NCBI GenBank assembly: GCA_031551765.1
Contig: JAVBNC010000073.1
Span: 1 to 20,168, forward strand
DNA from: JAVBNC01 sp031551765
Lineage (GTDB): Bacteria; Desulfobacterota; Desulfovibrionia; Desulfovibrionales; Desulfovibrionaceae
Length of the DNA stretch: 20,168 nt
Direction: 5' to 3'
Shown here piece after piece: positions 7,168-14,401 of the stretch. Within the stretch, counting starts at the first letter, position 1; each line of letters opens with the position of its first letter. The notes under the pieces are model-generated. The model saw only the letters and a program-made list of their open reading frames with translations. It was not told the DNA's origin and made no database searches. The translations under genes and the position numbers were made by a program.

Positions 7168-7182
7168 CAACCATAATGGTTG
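7168..7182. promoter_or_regulatory. Perfect 15-base palindrome CAACCAT-A-ATGGTTG
   Basis: Seven-base arms surround one central base, in the 221-base gap between the IclR stop and the RidA promoter. It looks like a dimeric-regulator operator, about 90 bases upstream of the RidA -35. The remaining sequence up to 7243 is AT-rich and shows no gene. Confidence 0.4.
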
Positions 7183-7243
7183 ATGCTTCAACCCTTTTGG
7201 GCGCTTCAATAAAAGATACGGCAAATTTAAAATAGAAATGGAA

Positions 7244-7993
7244 TTAGTTATACAGCTGTTTGGCTATGGCCCGCGCGGCTTCCTTGGATTTTTCAATGAA
7301 TTCGGCCAAGGCTTCTTTGGTGCCCCTGGCTGATGGCGCGGCCACGGAAAGAGTGTACTCCACCTGGTTGCGGCTGGTGAAAATGGGCACGGCTATGGAC
7401 GTGATGCCCTCTTCCCGCTCGCCAAAGCTTATGGCTTCCTCGGTTTCCCGCACCAGTTTCAGTTCCTGGCGGAATTTCTCCCGGTCCAGAATGGTGGTGG
7501 GCGTGAGAGCGCGCAGCTTGTCCAGTTCCCGATCCACCACGGCCTTGTCCGCATAGGCCAGCAGGCATTTGCCCGCGGCCCCGGCCCAGAGCGGGAAGCG
7601 TTCCCCCACCCGCACCACGCAGCGCATGCTCTGCAAACTCTCCACATGGTGGTAGCAGACCCGGTATTCGCCTTCCATGCCGTAAATGGAAATGGCTTCT
7701 TTGATGCTGTCGCGCAGGCCGGTCATGATGGGGTCCACGATGCGGTGCAGCTTGAAATGGTTGCTGGCGATAACCCCGAGCAGGTAGACTTGGGTGCCCA
7801 GCGAATAGGACTTGGTAGGGCTCTTGTCCAGAAAGCCCAGCCGGGTGAGGCAGCTGATGAGCCGCAAGGCCGTGGCGGGCGCAAGGGCGAGCTTTTCCGT
7901 GATCTGGGTCAGGGTCAGCTCTTCCGTATCCAGGTCAAAGCACTGCAGGATGGACAGGGCGCGCTCAAGGCTGCGCACGGAGGTTTCTTTCAT
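7244..7993 (-). CDS. IclR-family transcriptional regulator
   Basis: This is a 249-residue regulator of standard IclR size. The N-terminal winged helix (about 6-70) includes SLERALSILQCFDLDTEELTLTQI, the recognition region LALAPATALRLISCLTRLGFL, and the wing ending SYSLGTQVYLLG. The effector domain (about 80-249) includes VRVGERFPLWAGAAGKCLLAY, the ILDREKFRQEL region, and SIAVPIFTSRNQVEYTLSVAAPS. IclR proteins usually bind small carboxylates and control catabolic operons. It begins 39 bases after the MBL-fold hydrolase gene on the same strand, so it probably ends the transporter-flavoprotein-hydrolase operon and regulates it, although only weak GGAA elements precede its ATG. Palindromes near 12134-12175 and in 7055-7182 are candidate targets. 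Effector unknown. Confidence 0.92.
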   Translation of the reverse strand: MKETSVRSLERALSILQCFDLDTEELTLTQITEKLALAPATALRLISCLTRLGFLDKSPTKSYSLGTQVYLLGVIASNHFKLHRIVDPIMTGLRDSIKEAISIYGMEGEYRVCYHHVESLQSMRCVVRVGERFPLWAGAAGKCLLAYADKAVVDRELDKLRALTPTTILDREKFRQELKLVRETEEAISFGEREEGITSIAVPIFTSRNQVEYTLSVAAPSARGTKEALAEFIEKSKEAARAIAKQLYN

Positions 7994-8032
7994 GATGTTC
8001 CGTTGTTCCGTGTAGGGTGGCGGAAGGGCGTG

Positions 8033-8788
8033 TCATAACCCGTTGGCGAAAGGCAACTGGGTGGGTTCCAGGGTCAGTTCCAGAAAGCGGGGTTTGCCCC
8101 GGTCCACGATATCTTCCGGAACGATCAGCGTGCGCCGGGCGGCGGCCAGCGCCGTGACTCCGTTTTCATCCAGGCGCAGGGGCCTGTCGTGGCCGGGAAT
8201 GACCTGCCTGGCGAATTCGCGCACCTTTTTGACGCTGGCAAAGGTCGCTTCCGGGGCCACGGTCATGGGGGCCTTGCCCGTGGCCATTTCCACGATGGTC
8301 TTGATGGCGTCCCCGGCCAGCACGGTGAGCGGCAGGGCCGCGTCTTCCAGCACCAGGCCCATGCAGCCGGGCGTGTGCCCCGGCAAGTGGATGACGCTGA
8401 CGCCGGGGATGAGGCTTTCGCCTTCCGTCACGCCTCGCAGGCGGCCGGTCTTTTCCACGGGTTCCAGCAGATGGTGCGGCTGCCAGGGGTCCTGGCCTTT
8501 GCGGGCGTAAGCTATTTCGTCCCGGTGCAGCAGAATTTCCGCGCGGGGGAAATAGTCGTAGTTGTAAATGTGGTCCAGGTGGAAGTGGCTGACGGCCAGA
8601 AAGTCGACGCTCTCCGGCTTCACCCCGGCGGCGCGTATGGCGGGGCACAGGTCCACCCGTTTGTCCGTGCCGCCGGTGTCGAAGAGGATGGTCTTGCCCG
8701 CATGCTCCACCAGCACCACGCTGCTCCAGCCCATGTAGCCGCTGGTCATTTTACCGGGAAAGCCCTCGGATATCAGTGTCATGCGCAT
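8033..8788 (-). CDS. MBL-fold metallo-hydrolase
   Basis: This 251-residue cytosolic metallo-beta-lactamase-fold hydrolase has a complete dinuclear-metal set: SHFHLDH (His68, His70, Asp72, His73), His138 in LPGHTPGC, Asp160 in LAGDAI and His200 in IPGHDRP. The layout resembles the lactonase/glyoxalase-II-like branch rather than RNA-processing or true beta-lactamase branches, so hydrolysis of a lactone, thioester or other ester is likely. The start at 8788 is chosen because GGAGGTG ends five bases before it; the frame stays open further upstream but without a ribosome site, and a second ATG lies two codons in. It follows the flavoprotein gene after 74 bases containing a 12-bp stem-loop and precedes the IclR gene by 39 bases. 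Substrate cannot be read from sequence; a product or by-product of the flavoprotein pathway is inference. Confidence 0.88.
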   Translation of the reverse strand: MRMTLISEGFPGKMTSGYMGWSSVVLVEHAGKTILFDTGGTDKRVDLCPAIRAAGVKPESVDFLAVSHFHLDHIYNYDYFPRAEILLHRDEIAYARKGQDPWQPHHLLEPVEKTGRLRGVTEGESLIPGVSVIHLPGHTPGCMGLVLEDAALPLTVLAGDAIKTIVEMATGKAPMTVAPEATFASVKKVREFARQVIPGHDRPLRLDENGVTALAAARRTLIVPEDIVDRGKPRFLELTLEPTQLPFANGL

Positions 8789-8816
8789 GGGCGCACCTCC
8801 GTGTCCGCTGGTTTTT

Positions 8817-8851
8817 CCCTGTCCGGCGTAAGTGTACCGCGCCGGACAGGG
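8817..8851 (-). other. Intercistronic stem-loop, flavoprotein to MBL hydrolase
   Basis: Twelve perfect base pairs (CCCTGTCCGGCG with CGCCGGACAGGG) enclose an 11-base loop. On the minus-strand transcript it begins 11 bases after the flavoprotein stop and is followed by AAAAA rather than a U-tract. It therefore looks like an mRNA processing or stability element rather than an intrinsic terminator. Confidence 0.7.
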
Positions 8852-8862
8852 GTTACACTCTT

Positions 8863-10503
8863 TTACGCTTTCGCGTTGCGCGCCACAACCTCGGAGCGCA
8901 TGGCCCCGTCCTTGCCTTGGGAAATGACCACCTTGCGGTCGGCCCAGTTGGCGTCGTCCTGCTTGGGGTAGTCGCTGCGGAAATGCACGCCCCGGCTTTC
9001 CTTGCGCTCTTTGGCGCACAGGGCCATCATCCGGGCGGTGGCCAGCATGTTGCGGGCGGAGAGCAGGTCGCGCAGGCTGGCGGGCGTGGCCGCGAGCCTG
9101 CCGAAGGCAGCTTCAAAGGCGTCCAGGTCGTGCAGAGCGGAGGAGAGGCCCTGCTCCGACTTGATGACCCCGACCTTGTCGCGCATCATTTCCTGAATGC
9201 CGCCACGGAAGGCGGAAGGGTCGTCGCCCTTGCGGGCCAGGGCGTTTTTGACCAGGGCCAGGGTGGGCTCGGCCAGGGCGGCCAGGCGGGAATCCGCGCA
9301 GAGATCCAGCTGCTTGTAGGCCTTGGCCACCGTGGCCCCGGCTATTTTGCCGAACACCAGGGCCGCGCCGCCCGCGTCCCCGCCCATGCGCTTGGCCCCG
9401 TGCACGCCGCCCATGTTTTCGCCCGCGACGAACAGGCCCGCCACCTTGGTGGAGCAGTCGGCATTGACGACCACCCCACCCTGGAAGGAGTGCCCGGCCG
9501 GGGCCACTTCCGAAATCTGCTTGCAGATGTCGATGCCGCCTTCGTCCAGCGCGGGCTGGTAGTGCACGTAGTGGTTGACCTTGACCACGTCCTCCGGGAT
9601 CATGCGCACGTCGTAGAAAATGCCGCCGTGGGGTGTGCCCCGGCCTTCCAGGATTTCCGTCTGCATGATGCGCGAAAGCTCGTCCTTCTGGATGCTGGAG
9701 TAGTCCGTGACAAAGGCCTGGCCCAGCCTGTTGGTGAGCGTAGCCCCCATTTTCAGGAAAGTGGTGGGGTTGCAGTAGCCGTAAATGGCCTTGGGCGTAA
9801 CAAAGCAGCAGGGCTCGAACTGCAGCAGCTCCATATCGATGATGGGCAGGCCCGCCCGCCAGGCCATGGCCATGCCGTCGCCGGTGACGTCGTTGGGATA
9901 GGTGGTGAAGGGGTGGATGCGCCCGCTGCCCCCGGCGGCCAGCACCACGGCCTTGCATTTGATAAGCAGGAATTCCCCGCTGACGCTGTCTATGCCGCAG
10001 GCCCCGCGCACCGCGCCGTTTTCCACCAGCAAATCGGTGATCAGGGTGTTGTTGCGCACGGTTATCGCGGGCGTTGCGCGTATTTGCCTGTTCAGGCCGC
10101 GCTGAATTTCCAGGCCGGTCAGGCATTGGTACTGGTGCACCAGCCGGGGGTAGGTGGTGCCCAGGGAATGCAGGGGAACGATGTTGCCCGAAGCGTCCTT
10201 TTTAAAGGGCACGCCCAGGGCTTCGCTGTCCGGCACCAGTTCGGCGGTTTTTTCCGCGTAGATGCGGGTCAGTTCCGGGTCGCTCATGCCCAGGCTGCCG
10301 GCCATGACGTCGGAAAAAATGACTTCCACGGAATCGCCTTCCACCACGGGGGCGCTGAACCCCATGATGTTGTGGCTGGCGCCCGCGCCCAGGGCGGTCT
10401 GCAGTACTTTGGCGCCCCCGGCGGCCGCGCCCAGGGCGGCCCTGTTGCCCGCGAAACCCGCGCCGATGACCAGGACATCTGTTTCATGCGTAACAATAGC
10501 CAT
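8863..10503 (-). CDS. Fumarate reductase/succinate dehydrogenase-type FAD flavoprotein
   Basis: This 546-residue FAD-dependent oxidoreductase of the SdhA/FrdA/NadB superfamily has the FAD loop GAGFAG (14-19), AAGGSGRIHPFTTYPNDVTGDG (spanning 189-210), HGAKRMGGDAGGAA and a C-terminal SdhA-like domain ending HFRSDYPKQDDANW. His44 sits where FrdA's covalent-flavin His lies. Of the active-site residues, His338 (PAGHS) and Arg372 (GAKRMGG) match FrdA, but the QxHP His reads Glu230 (QFEP) and the proton-donor Arg reads Lys273 (IQKDELSR). Fumarate or succinate may therefore not be the substrate. No signal peptide is seen, and no FrdB/FrdC partners are in the window. The ATG at 10503 has GAAGGAG eight bases upstream; the open frame runs to 11802 but that part overlaps the carrier gene. 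It lies 89 bases after DASS carrier 1, suggesting that the carrier supplies its substrate. Confidence 0.85.
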   Translation of the reverse strand: MAIVTHETDVLVIGAGFAGNRAALGAAAGGAKVLQTALGAGASHNIMGFSAPVVEGDSVEVIFSDVMAGSLGMSDPELTRIYAEKTAELVPDSEALGVPFKKDASGNIVPLHSLGTTYPRLVHQYQCLTGLEIQRGLNRQIRATPAITVRNNTLITDLLVENGAVRGACGIDSVSGEFLLIKCKAVVLAAGGSGRIHPFTTYPNDVTGDGMAMAWRAGLPIIDMELLQFEPCCFVTPKAIYGYCNPTTFLKMGATLTNRLGQAFVTDYSSIQKDELSRIMQTEILEGRGTPHGGIFYDVRMIPEDVVKVNHYVHYQPALDEGGIDICKQISEVAPAGHSFQGGVVVNADCSTKVAGLFVAGENMGGVHGAKRMGGDAGGAALVFGKIAGATVAKAYKQLDLCADSRLAALAEPTLALVKNALARKGDDPSAFRGGIQEMMRDKVGVIKSEQGLSSALHDLDAFEAAFGRLAATPASLRDLLSARNMLATARMMALCAKERKESRGVHFRSDYPKQDDANWADRKVVISQGKDGAMRSEVVARNAKA

Positions 10504-10551
10504 GTCGCATACTCCTTCTCTCGTTTCCGCTGAAGGTTGCCGTATTTTTTG

Positions 10552-10579
10552 CCGGAAGGCCCAAGGGACGGGCTTCCGG
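10552..10579 (-). other. Intercistronic stem-loop, DASS carrier 1 to flavoprotein
   Basis: CCGGAAG-G-CCC pairs with GGG-CTTCCGG: ten pairs, one bulged base, seven-base loop. It lies 13 bases after the carrier's stop on the minus strand. The transcript continues with GCAAAAAA, not a U-tract, so read-through into the flavoprotein gene is expected. Confidence 0.6.
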
Positions 10580-10592
10580 ATGCGATCCCCGC

Positions 10593-11996
10593 CTACCAGA
10601 GGCCCAGGAAAGCCCACCAGGGAAAGCCTATGGCCAGCACCACCGCGTTGGCCGTCAGGGCCATGACCAGGCCTATCTTCCACCAGGTTTTCTGGTCCAC
10701 GTACCCGCCGCCGTAAATGACCACGGAAACCCCGTGGCCGAAGTGGGTGAAAAAGCAGCCCAAAGTGACCGTGGCGCACAAGCACACGGCGGCCAGGGTT
10801 GGCGGCACGCCGCCCGCTTTGGCCAGCATGAGGTACACCGGAATCATGGCGCCCACGTAAGCCGCGGCCGAGGCGAAAATATAGCGCAGCGGGAAACTGC
10901 TGCAAATAAGCAGCACCAGCACCAGGGCCGGGCTCATGCCGGTAAAGCTGATGTACTTGACCACAATGGCCCCCACCCACTTGAAAAAGCCCAGCCTGCC
11001 CAGGCCCCCTGCCAGGCCGATAATGGCCCCGTACCAGATCAGGGTGCTCCAGGCGCTTTTTTCCTGGAGCAGGGAATCCCAGGTCACCACGTTGAAGAAC
11101 AGCGCGCCGCCGACAAAAATCAGGGCCACCGCGCCGCTGTCCACCTTGGTCCAGCTGGAAGTGGACCACAGCACCAGGGCCATGACGAACAGCACGGCCA
11201 GAATGATTTCCTTGCGGGAAATGGGGCCGAGCTTGTCCAGTCCTTGCGTGGCTATGGTTTTGTTGTCGATTTTTTTCAGTTCCGGCGGAGAGAGCTTGTA
11301 GTAGAGCAGCGGCAAAAGCATGAGCAGGGTGAACAGTGGCGCGATGGCCGCCAGGGCGTACTGGCCCCAGGTTACCTGCACCCCCAGCACGCTGCCCGCC
11401 AGGGTGAACAGCAACAGGTTGGGCGCGCTGGCCGTCAGAAAAGTGCTGGCCGTGGTCAGGCTGACGCCGTTGCAGAGCAGGGAAAGGTAAGACCCGATGC
11501 GTTTGGCCGTGGGGCCGGGTTCCGAGCCCAAGGTCACCGCGATAACCTTGAAGATGGGGTACACGATGCCCCCGCTGCGGGCCGTGTTGGAAGGCGTGGC
11601 CGGGCTGATGACAAAGTCTGTGAACGCCGCCACGTAGCCCAGCCCCAGGGAGGTTTGTCCGAACTTGTCGATGAGGATGTACGCGATACGGCTGCCCAGG
11701 CCCGTATCCGCGAAGGCCCTGGCCACCAGGCAGGCCGCGAACACCAGCCAGGCCGTGGAGCTGCTGTACCCGGAAAGCGCGATGGCCGTGCCGTTGAAGC
11801 ACACGCTGTAGACCGCCAACGTTATCAGCAGCACTGCCGCCTCGCCGAAAGGCTGCAAAATAAGCCCCAGAATGGCGGCGATATAAAAGGCGAACAGCGT
11901 CCAGGCCTTGGGATCAAGCCCGGCGGGGCAGGGGATCAGAAGCAGAATGACGGGTATCCCTATCCAGATTGCCAGGGTTATCAGTCTGTTGGGCAT
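10593..11996 (-). CDS. DASS/CitT-type di- or tricarboxylate transporter 1
   Basis: This 467-residue polytopic inner-membrane carrier belongs to the divalent anion:sodium symporter (SLC13) family, CitT/DiT branch. It has roughly a dozen hydrophobic segments, the signature SPATPSNTARSGG (first SNT carboxylate/cation site) and a second re-entrant region THFGHGVSVVIYGGGY near the C terminus. CitT relatives exchange citrate, succinate, malate or 2-oxoglutarate. It is clearly paralogous to the carrier at 14526-15932 (shared PAGL-PKAW, TWLVF or TAWLVF, TLGLGYVA-like and GPTA-R blocks). CTCTCCT on the plus strand gives a good AGGAGAG ribosome site four bases before the ATG. It leads a minus-strand operon with a flavoprotein, an MBL hydrolase and an IclR regulator, which suggests uptake of that pathway's substrate. 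Direction and ligand are unknown. Confidence 0.92.
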   Translation of the reverse strand: MPNRLITLAIWIGIPVILLLIPCPAGLDPKAWTLFAFYIAAILGLILQPFGEAAVLLITLAVYSVCFNGTAIALSGYSSSTAWLVFAACLVARAFADTGLGSRIAYILIDKFGQTSLGLGYVAAFTDFVISPATPSNTARSGGIVYPIFKVIAVTLGSEPGPTAKRIGSYLSLLCNGVSLTTASTFLTASAPNLLLFTLAGSVLGVQVTWGQYALAAIAPLFTLLMLLPLLYYKLSPPELKKIDNKTIATQGLDKLGPISRKEIILAVLFVMALVLWSTSSWTKVDSGAVALIFVGGALFFNVVTWDSLLQEKSAWSTLIWYGAIIGLAGGLGRLGFFKWVGAIVVKYISFTGMSPALVLVLLICSSFPLRYIFASAAAYVGAMIPVYLMLAKAGGVPPTLAAVCLCATVTLGCFFTHFGHGVSVVIYGGGYVDQKTWWKIGLVMALTANAVVLAIGFPWWAFLGLW

Positions 11997-12084
11997 GACA
12001 CTCTCCTTGCTCTCGGCTGTGGTGGCGGGCGAAGTGCGGTTTGATAAAAATTTTCTGCTACGCGGAATTTTTTTGCCAGATTAT

Positions 12085-12113
12085 TTGATAAAGAAGCTAT
12101 AACCCCCTGTCAA
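12085..12113 (-). promoter_or_regulatory. Sigma70-type promoter for the DASS 1-flavoprotein operon
   Basis: On the minus strand TTGACA (12108-12113) is followed after 17 bases by TATCAA (12085-12090), giving a start near 12078. The 9-base direct repeat TTTGATAAA occurs at 12084-12092, over the -10, and again at 12040-12048. TTAT-TTG-ATAA at 12081-12091 is also palindromic. The whole gap 11997-12315 (319 bases) holds no gene, only this promoter, upstream palindromes and two nested hairpin regions. Confidence 0.6.
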
Positions 12114-12133
12114 TATACGAAAAATGAAATTCG

Positions 12134-12175
12134 ATTCCGGATGGCGGAATAATTTTTGCCTTCGTGATTGCTCAC
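12134..12175. promoter_or_regulatory. Two operator-like palindromes upstream of the DASS 1 promoter
   Basis: ATTCCG-N5-CGGAAT (12134-12150) is centred about 64 bases before the predicted start, and GTGA-N4-TCAC (12164-12175) about 92 bases before it. Both are positions typical of activator sites. The IclR protein of the same operon is the first candidate binder. The second palindrome resembles a CRP/FNR half-site pair but has a 4-base rather than 6-base spacer. Confidence 0.4.
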
Positions 12176-12183
12176 AGCGGGTT

Positions 12184-12240
12184 AGCCCGGGAGAGGAGAG
12201 AGGAATTTTTTGCGCGCGAAGCGAGGCGCACGGCCGGGCT
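12184..12240. other. Nested inverted repeat in the intergenic gap
   Basis: AGCCCGG (12184-12190) pairs with CCGGGCT (12234-12240), enclosing TGCGC/GCGCA (12211-12215, 12226-12230). On the plus strand it is followed by GTTTTT, like a weak terminator with a long loop, although no plus-strand gene lies upstream. Its function is unknown. Confidence 0.35.
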
Positions 12241-12250
12241 GTTTTTAGCT

Positions 12251-12313
12251 GTCGAAGCGAATAAAGAGTAAGAGCAGGGCGCTGCCCTGCTCTTACTCTT
12301 GGATGGCTTCGAC
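12251..12313 (-). terminator. Long nested hairpin terminator after the sigma54 regulator
   Basis: A perfect 17-bp stem (12264-12280 with 12284-12300, arm core AGAGTAAGAGCAGGGC) has a 3-base loop and lies inside an outer 8-bp arm, GTCGAAGC (12251-12258) with GCTTCGAC (12306-12313). It starts only three bases beyond the regulator's stop codon. On the minus strand the inner stem ends in a TCTTTATT tract, which fits intrinsic termination. It should insulate the DASS 1 operon from the regulator. Confidence 0.8.
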
Positions 12314-12315
12314 AA

Positions 12316-14223
12316 CTATACCCCGGACGCCGCCCGCAGCAGCCGCCAGACGGTGTTGTAGCTGATGCCCAACTGCCTGGCCGCGGCGCTGCGGTTGCCG
12401 TTGTTTTTTTTGATCGCTTCCAGAATCAGCGGGATTTTCTCCTGGCCCAACGGCATCTTTTCCGGCGCTGGGCGGCCGCCCGCCCGTGCATCCCGGTTTC
12501 CGCCGCGCAGGCTGCGCTTGGCCAGCAGTTCCCGGAACAGGGCCGGGTCCGCTTTGCCTTCCCCGTCCAGGATCAGGTAGCTTTCCATAACCGCCAAGAG
12601 CTCGCGCACGTTGCCGGGCCAGCCGTATTCCCGCATGGCCCGCAACAGCTCCGGGGTGAGATACGGGGGCTTTTTCCCGAAAGCCGCCAGCAATTTTTCC
12701 AGCAGCAGCGGGATATCCTGCATGCGTTCCCGCAAGGGCGGAATCTGGACGTGGAGCACGATGAGCCGGAAGTAAAGGTCCGCGCGGAACGCGCCGCTTG
12801 CCACCAGGTCCTGGAGCGGGACGTTGGAAGCGCTGACAATGCGCACGTCAATGGGCACTATCCTGTCCCCGCCCACGCGCATGACCTCGCGGGCTTCCAG
12901 TACGCGCAAGAGGCGCAGTTGCACCGTGGGGCTGATTTCCCCGATTTCGTCCAGGAACAGGGTACCTTTGTTGGCCAGTTCGAACAGGCCCAGCTTGCCC
13001 CCGCGTTTCGCGCCGGTGAACGCGCCTTCCTCGTAGCCGAAGAGCTCGCTTTCCAAAAGCGCTTCGGGCAGCGCGGAACAGTTCACGGAGACAAAGGGGT
13101 GGTTTTTCCTCCCGCTTTCCGCGTGCAGGGCGTGGGCCACCAGTTCCTTGCCCGAGCCCGTCTCTCCGGCGATATGCACGGAAGCGTCATAGGCGGCAAA
13201 GGATTTGAGCGAATTTTTGAGCTGGCGCACCGGCGCGGAGTTTCCCGCAATATCCTTCAGGGCGTAGCGCGCGACAAATCCCCTGGTGTACAGGGTGGCG
13301 CGGATTTTCCGGTCCATGTTCTGGATGGCCGAAACATCGCGCAGCAGCACCAGGGCGCCGGGATCCTGCGTGCCCAGGGGCAGAGGCAGAGTGGAGACCA
13401 GCACTTCCAAATTTTTCTGGGAGAGTATGGTTTCAGCGGAAGAAAGCGCGCCGCGCAGCACTTCCGGCACCTGAAAGGAGGCGAAATGCTCTTTCAGGGC
13501 GTCCGGCGGGGCTGTTTCGGGAAGGTGCAGCAGGCTGTGCGCCTTGCGGTTGGAAAACACCGGCAGGCCCCCGCTGTCCACACAGACAACGCCGTCATCC
13601 AGCTTGCCCAGAATGGCCAGCAGGCTGGCTCTGCGGCTTTCCGCATCCCGTTTCTGCAGCGCGATGCTTTTGGCCTGCTGAAAGGCCTTGCGGATGGTGT
13701 GCGGAGAAGGGGTGAGCAGTATCCCGCGCCCGCCCAGGCGCATCATGTGGGAGCAAGCCAGTCCGCCGCCCAGCAGCAGTTCATAGCCCTCACGGTACGC
13801 CTGCTCTATCCTGAGCAGCATTTCTTCCGGGCCGGAAAATTGCACCAGACGCAAGTCCATGCCCAGAATGGTCTTCATGTTCTCCACGTCGCGGAATTCG
13901 TCCATGCAGGAACAGAAGGCCACGCGCCGCGAAAACTGCTTCGCGTAGACCAGCCCCTTGATGATGTCCATGTCCGTGCGCTCTATGGCCACCAGGGAAT
14001 GGTTCAGGAAATGGCCCATGGCCTGAGCGCCCCCGCTGTACGCGACAATGCATTCCGCGCCTTCGGCGAAAAACTGGTCAATGGTCCGGGATTCCTCTCC
14101 AGGATAGAGTATTTCGTAGCGGATATCGCAGTCGCCTTCATGGCGCATATACTGCCGGACAAGATCACACAGTTCGTCGGAGCGCGAAGCGAACCCGAAA
14201 CGGAAGCGCCGTGCTTCAGCCAT
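12316..14223 (-). CDS. Sigma54-dependent enhancer-binding regulator with PrpR-type sensor and PAS domain
   Basis: This 635-residue activator of sigma54 RNA polymerase has an N-terminal PrpR_N-like sensor (about 8-190: AECIVAYSGGAQA, LLGGGLACSHMM, TPSPHTIRKAFQQA), a PAS (about 195-300), and an AAA+ domain (about 325-560). The AAA+ part has Walker A GETGSGKE (353-360), the sigma54-contacting loop GAFTGAK, Walker B LFLDEIGE (422-429) and the arginine-finger region FRADLYFRL. A Fis-type helix-turn-helix (about 595-633: NRSAAARQLGISYNTVWRLL) closes it. Salmonella PrpR, which has this sensor type, responds to 2-methylcitrate, a tricarboxylate. The gene diverges from DASS 2-aconitase, whose promoter is sigma54-like, so it is very probably their activator. 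The ATG at 14223 has AAAGGAG seven bases upstream. Confidence 0.94.
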   Translation of the reverse strand: MAEARRFRFGFASRSDELCDLVRQYMRHEGDCDIRYEILYPGEESRTIDQFFAEGAECIVAYSGGAQAMGHFLNHSLVAIERTDMDIIKGLVYAKQFSRRVAFCSCMDEFRDVENMKTILGMDLRLVQFSGPEEMLLRIEQAYREGYELLLGGGLACSHMMRLGGRGILLTPSPHTIRKAFQQAKSIALQKRDAESRRASLLAILGKLDDGVVCVDSGGLPVFSNRKAHSLLHLPETAPPDALKEHFASFQVPEVLRGALSSAETILSQKNLEVLVSTLPLPLGTQDPGALVLLRDVSAIQNMDRKIRATLYTRGFVARYALKDIAGNSAPVRQLKNSLKSFAAYDASVHIAGETGSGKELVAHALHAESGRKNHPFVSVNCSALPEALLESELFGYEEGAFTGAKRGGKLGLFELANKGTLFLDEIGEISPTVQLRLLRVLEAREVMRVGGDRIVPIDVRIVSASNVPLQDLVASGAFRADLYFRLIVLHVQIPPLRERMQDIPLLLEKLLAAFGKKPPYLTPELLRAMREYGWPGNVRELLAVMESYLILDGEGKADPALFRELLAKRSLRGGNRDARAGGRPAPEKMPLGQEKIPLILEAIKKNNGNRSAAARQLGISYNTVWRLLRAASGV

Positions 14224-14267
14224 GTTGTTGCTCCTTTTACAAGACAACCGTTAACGCCTTGCCGTTT

Positions 14268-14305
14268 ATTGCTGTTACGCAATGTAGTATTACAAGAGAT
14301 ATCTC
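14268..14305. promoter_or_regulatory. Palindrome cluster, candidate enhancer sites for the sigma54 regulator
   Basis: Three palindromes adjoin: ATTGC-N6-GCAAT (14268-14283), TGTA-N4-TACA (14283-14294) and GAGATATCTC (14296-14305). They lie about 100-135 bases upstream of the sigma54 box at 14402-14416, the usual distance for enhancer-binding proteins. They also cover the probable promoter of the divergent regulator gene (TTGTTA and TGTAAT on the minus strand, 15 bases apart), so autoregulation is possible. GCCTG-N10-CAGGC nearer the box is a further weak repeat. Confidence 0.5.
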
Positions 14306-14401
14306 GAGGTAACAAAATATAATAACAAAATATAGCCGCCTCCGAACTCACTTTCCCCCGCCTGTCTGGCATATCAGGCACTTCGGTTTCCCCTGGCGGG
14401 A

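Noticed and set aside
8776..10533. 585-codon plus-strand frame opposite the flavoprotein
   Set aside because: It mirrors the flavoprotein in antisense; rich in His/Gly/Gln with no family features.
10504..11802. N-terminal extension of the flavoprotein in the same open frame
   Set aside because: It would overlap the DASS carrier gene entirely. The flavoprotein fold starts at MAIVTHETDVLVIGAG, right after a good ribosome site.
10734..12044. Plus-strand frame opposite DASS carrier 1
   Set aside because: Antisense shadow of a clear membrane transporter; no motif.
12064..12078. Sigma54-like TGGCAAAAAAATTCC on the minus strand before DASS carrier 1
   Set aside because: The spacing is right but the invariant GC at -12 is CC. 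A better sigma70-type promoter lies just upstream.
12164..12175. CRP site upstream of DASS carrier 1
   Set aside because: GTGA and TCAC are only four bases apart instead of six, so I kept it only as an unassigned palindrome.
12751..14322. 523-codon plus-strand frame opposite the sigma54 regulator
   Set aside because: Antisense shadow; the regulator's AAA+ motifs are unmistakable on the other strand.
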